Shown: positions 61,666-64,000 of the stretch, one piece after another | How the letters are laid out: each line of letters starts with the position of its first letter | Position numbering within the stretch: the first letter of the stretch is position 1 | Assembly (NCBI GenBank): GCA_029449245.1 | Contig: JANATF010000005.1 | Coordinates: 2,046,001-2,110,000 of the forward strand | Length of the DNA stretch: 64,000 bases | DNA from: Mortierella alpina | Taxonomy: Eukaryota > Mortierellomycota > Mortierellomycetes > Mortierellales > Mortierellaceae | Direction: 5' to 3' | Position numbers and translations under genes: made by a program | The notes under the pieces: generated by a model | The model's database searches: none | Told to the model about the DNA's origin: nothing | Seen by the model: only the letters and a program-made list of their open reading frames with translations

Positions 61666-63244
61666 ATGAAGGACGACCTTTCTTCCTCGCTCCAGTTTCC
61701 GACAACACACAGGAGACATCACTCGCGCACCATCTCTCAGTCGCACTCCTCCCACTCACGCCAGGAATCCCCCGCGTTGGATCTCGTGCCCGCTCCAACA
61801 TCCACAGGCACCATCACCCTTACCACCACCACCACCGTCCTTGCCGAGCATACTCGGAAACCCCGTGAATACATCAATGTGGGCAAGTAACACGGCTCAA
61901 AAACAAACGATCTGCCAACGGAGAATGCATAAATTGACCCGTTTATGCCTTCCGGTCGATAGCCCAAAGGAAAGAGATGCGCAAGCACGGTGCCATTCGA
62001 GACTCGTCCTGTAAGGCAGGCCATATTAATTGAGGGCGCGTTTGTTTGTCCTAGCATACCAATATGCTAAACTTTCTGGTTACTGCCTTGTCTGAACACC
62101 CGTAGACTGGAACAAGCTGCTGATCGCCGCACGGAAAAGCCGGGGACCTTACCACTGTCCTTCAACGCGAATGTATCACGTAGATCGTGCGTCCAACCTT
62201 TACTGGAGCGGCTATACCGAGGCAGATGCTGAAGCGTAAGTTTGCAAAGAGTGTCACCGAATGCTGCTGTTCACCCTTCATGCAACCATGAACCTGACTT
62301 GACCGTCCATGAACACTCTTCCATCTCTTAGGCCTGAGCTTTCAATACCGACCAAGAAAGAGGGCCAGGAAGGTCAAGGCGCATGGTCCGAGAACGCGCT
62401 GCACGGAGCAGGTGGTGATCCAACTCAGTGGGCGGATGGTGCAACAGGGACGACAGAGAACGCCCTCGGGGCATCACAACCAGCGACAGTTACCACCAAT
62501 TCCACTCCAGCTTCCCAGGATATCAAGGAGGAAACCAATACCCCGAAGATCGGAGCGAACCATGCTGGGGTCAGCATCAATGCCGCTGCAGCTAATACTG
62601 GGGGGGGCCAGAATGATCTGATCTCGCCCACTCTCAATCCGGCACTCATGAACAGGCCAGTACCAAACAGAGGCAACCCTCTGACGTCGCCCACGGTACC
62701 CGGCGCGGCCTTTGCAAGCCAGCTCACTAATCCTAATATGAGCCAACAACTACCTCTTCAGCAGCAACAACACCACCTCCAACAACAACACCTTCAACAA
62801 CAACTGCAGCATCAGCAGCAACAACAGCATCAGCAGCAGGCTACTCAAAACGCCATGTTAGGAGCTCAGAATATGGGCGCCATGCCACCTACCATGATGC
62901 CCGGTGGATTCATGTCGCCGAGTTCACTTATGCAACCCATGGGTCAGCAAATTCCAGGTTCCATGGCCGGGCAAATGAGTATGGGAATGAATCCAGGTTT
63001 TGCAAGTATGGGCCAAATCCAGCCACAAATGATGCACCATCTACAACAACAGCAGCAACCACAACAGCAGCAGCAACCACAGCAACAGCCACCACCGAAC
63101 CAACAACAGCAGCTCTATGCACAGCAACAGCAGTACTTACAGCAGCAGTTTTTGCAGCAGCAGCAGCAGCATCAACTAATGCAAGGAGCGGGCGGACAGC
63201 AGGACTTTCAGGGACCTCCCCGGCCCAAAGGACGTCCTCGGTAA
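61666..63244 (+). CDS. Gln-rich protein with short conserved-looking domain; unknown function
   Basis: Exons (plus): 61666-61882, 62106-62235, 62332-63244, giving 419 residues. The first intron appears to use a GC donor (GTGG|GCAAGTAA) with a normal acceptor (CCGTAG). Only this choice joins REYINV to DWNKLLIAARKSRGPYHCPS in the frame that continues into exon 3; the GT inside AAGTAAC would shift it. The region at about 60-116 (DWNKLL, GPYHCPSTRMYHVDRASNLY, WSGYTEADAEA) is compact and aromatic-rich, likely a folded domain. The remainder is disordered, with long Gln/His runs (DNA 62759-62840, 63045-63170) and Met/Pro/Gly-rich sequence ending PRPKGRPR. This is the composition of transcription co-regulators; family unknown. 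Confidence 0.7.
62759..63170 (+). repeat. CAG/CAA (polyglutamine) tracts
   Basis: Two clusters of mixed CAG/CAA codons (62759-62840 and 63045-63170) in the same exon, separated by Met/Gly/Pro-rich sequence. Confidence 0.85.
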
Positions 63245-63619
63245 GACGGAGTCACCCTACTGCTTTTGATCCTCTCCCGTGCGCAGGATGATCGCGCTAC
63301 TCCCTGCTGTTGCTACGTGGAATTGGGCATTCATATATACATATGTACACACGAACGCACTTTTTCTCTAGCCAAAGCAAGAACGCGCAGGTCATACTGG
63401 GCTCCCCGACACTAAACCATACCAGGGCCTCGTCAGTTTCCTGGGCAGACCAGCAGCCCCATCCGCAACCGTAGTGCACACACTTAACATAATAAATCTT
63501 ACCACAGTCAAGGAACAGTCACTGTTCGCTCGCGCCCACCTTCTTTGCCGGATCGGGACTCTCGACTCGGCTACTCATTCTTCTCTCCTTCCGTTTCCGA
63601 TTCGGCCTCATCTTCAACC
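63245..63619. other. Intergenic, 375 bp
   Basis: 3' region of the Gln-rich gene and promoter/leader of the next plus-strand gene. The TAA at 63242 lies in CGGTAAGAC, which also resembles a donor. No separate gene was seen. Confidence 0.45.
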
Positions 63620-64000
63620 ATGGCAGGCGCAGGACGAGCAGCTACTCGTCTCAAGAATGCAGGACAGATCCGCTCAGTATCGAGGTCATATTCTACAGCG
63701 GCATCCGGCAGACTCGCCCCCATGACCTTGAGAGGATCGATTGCAAGGCAACCATCAGCAGCAACCCCCGCATTCCACTCCTATGTGCTCAACAGCACGC
63801 CATTCATCGCAAAGAGGATTGTAGCGTCGCCGAGCGTCAATCGATGCATGTCTACTGCTACCTCATCAGGCTCTGACTCGGAAAACTCTGGCCCCACCGG
63901 TACGGACTATGACTGGTTGAGGTTTTTTTTTGTCTCGATACAGCCTTTCAGGAACACGGATCGGCAACCTGTGGACTATGTAGTCACTTACTCACACATG
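63620..64000 (+). CDS. Probable mitochondrial protein, 5' part only (runs off the right edge)
   Basis: ATG 63620 opens a frame with the composition of a mitochondrial presequence: Arg, Ser and Ala rich, no acidic residue in about the first 80 (MAGAGRAATRLKNAGQIRSV, SRSYSTAASGRL). Exon 1 probably ends at 63899 (ACCG|GTACGG), after 93 codons plus one base; the following T-rich sequence looks intronic. The frame is also open to base 64000 if unspliced. No functional domain lies within the window, so the protein cannot be named. Confidence 0.55.
   Translation, partial: MAGAGRAATRLKNAGQIRSVSRSYSTAASGRLAPMTLRGSIARQPSAATPAFHSYVLNSTPFIAKRIVASPSVNRCMSTATSSGSDSENSGPTGTDYDWLRFFFVSIQPFRNTDRQPVDYVVTYSHM

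Overview
The window reads as fungal nuclear DNA, most probably from an early-diverging lineage such as Mucoromycota (Mortierella-like). This placement is inferred from gene content and intron style and was not tested by a search. Introns are mostly 45-125 nt with GTAAGT-like donors and CTAAC/CTGAC-like branch sites. Several genes are single long exons rich in Gln, Ser or His, and many start codons follow C/T-rich leaders. Complex I is present (NDUFA9), which excludes Saccharomyces- and Schizosaccharomyces-type yeasts. A FUS/TAF15-like protein and an ANP32-like protein occur beside fungal OPY2 and KRE9/KNH1-type genes.

Layout. 1-7.1 kb: the 5' end of a minus-strand gene that runs off the left edge, about 4 kb with no recognisable gene, then a disordered acidic/Ser-rich protein. 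7.1-14.4 kb: an mRNA guanylyltransferase (capping enzyme) in ten exons, whose last exon can be spliced in frame into a 1.6-kb-residue-scale Gln-rich disordered tail. 15.2-19.4 kb: the mitochondrial protease OMA1 and a single-pass membrane protein. 21.1-25.7 kb: an OPY2-like HOG-pathway anchor (plus) and a secreted protein with double-psi beta-barrel domains (minus). 25.9-29.2 kb: gene-poor.

29.2-45.1 kb: an F-box protein, a KRE9/KNH1-like single-pass surface protein with a Gln-rich tail, a four-pass (MARVEL-like) membrane protein, a WW-domain protein with YGAP and HHKFK repeats, and two tandem genes of unknown family. 45.6-55.7 kb is a dense block: aldehyde dehydrogenase, YAF9 (YEATS), an F-box/EF-hand protein, NDUFA9, the FET-type RNA-binding protein and a small disordered protein. 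56.7-64 kb: ANP32, a type II membrane protein with an alginate-lyase-like domain, a Gln-rich protein with a GC-AG intron, and the start of a probable mitochondrial protein cut by the right edge.

The genes do not form a pathway cluster. They are housekeeping and regulatory genes: RNA capping and binding (capping enzyme, FET), chromatin (YAF9, ANP32), mitochondria (OMA1, NDUFA9), cell surface and stress sensing (OPY2, KRE9-like, DPBB, four-pass protein) and ubiquitin targeting (two F-box proteins). Exon boundaries were read by eye from splice sites and frame. No rRNA, tRNA, CRISPR array or recognisable transposon was found.
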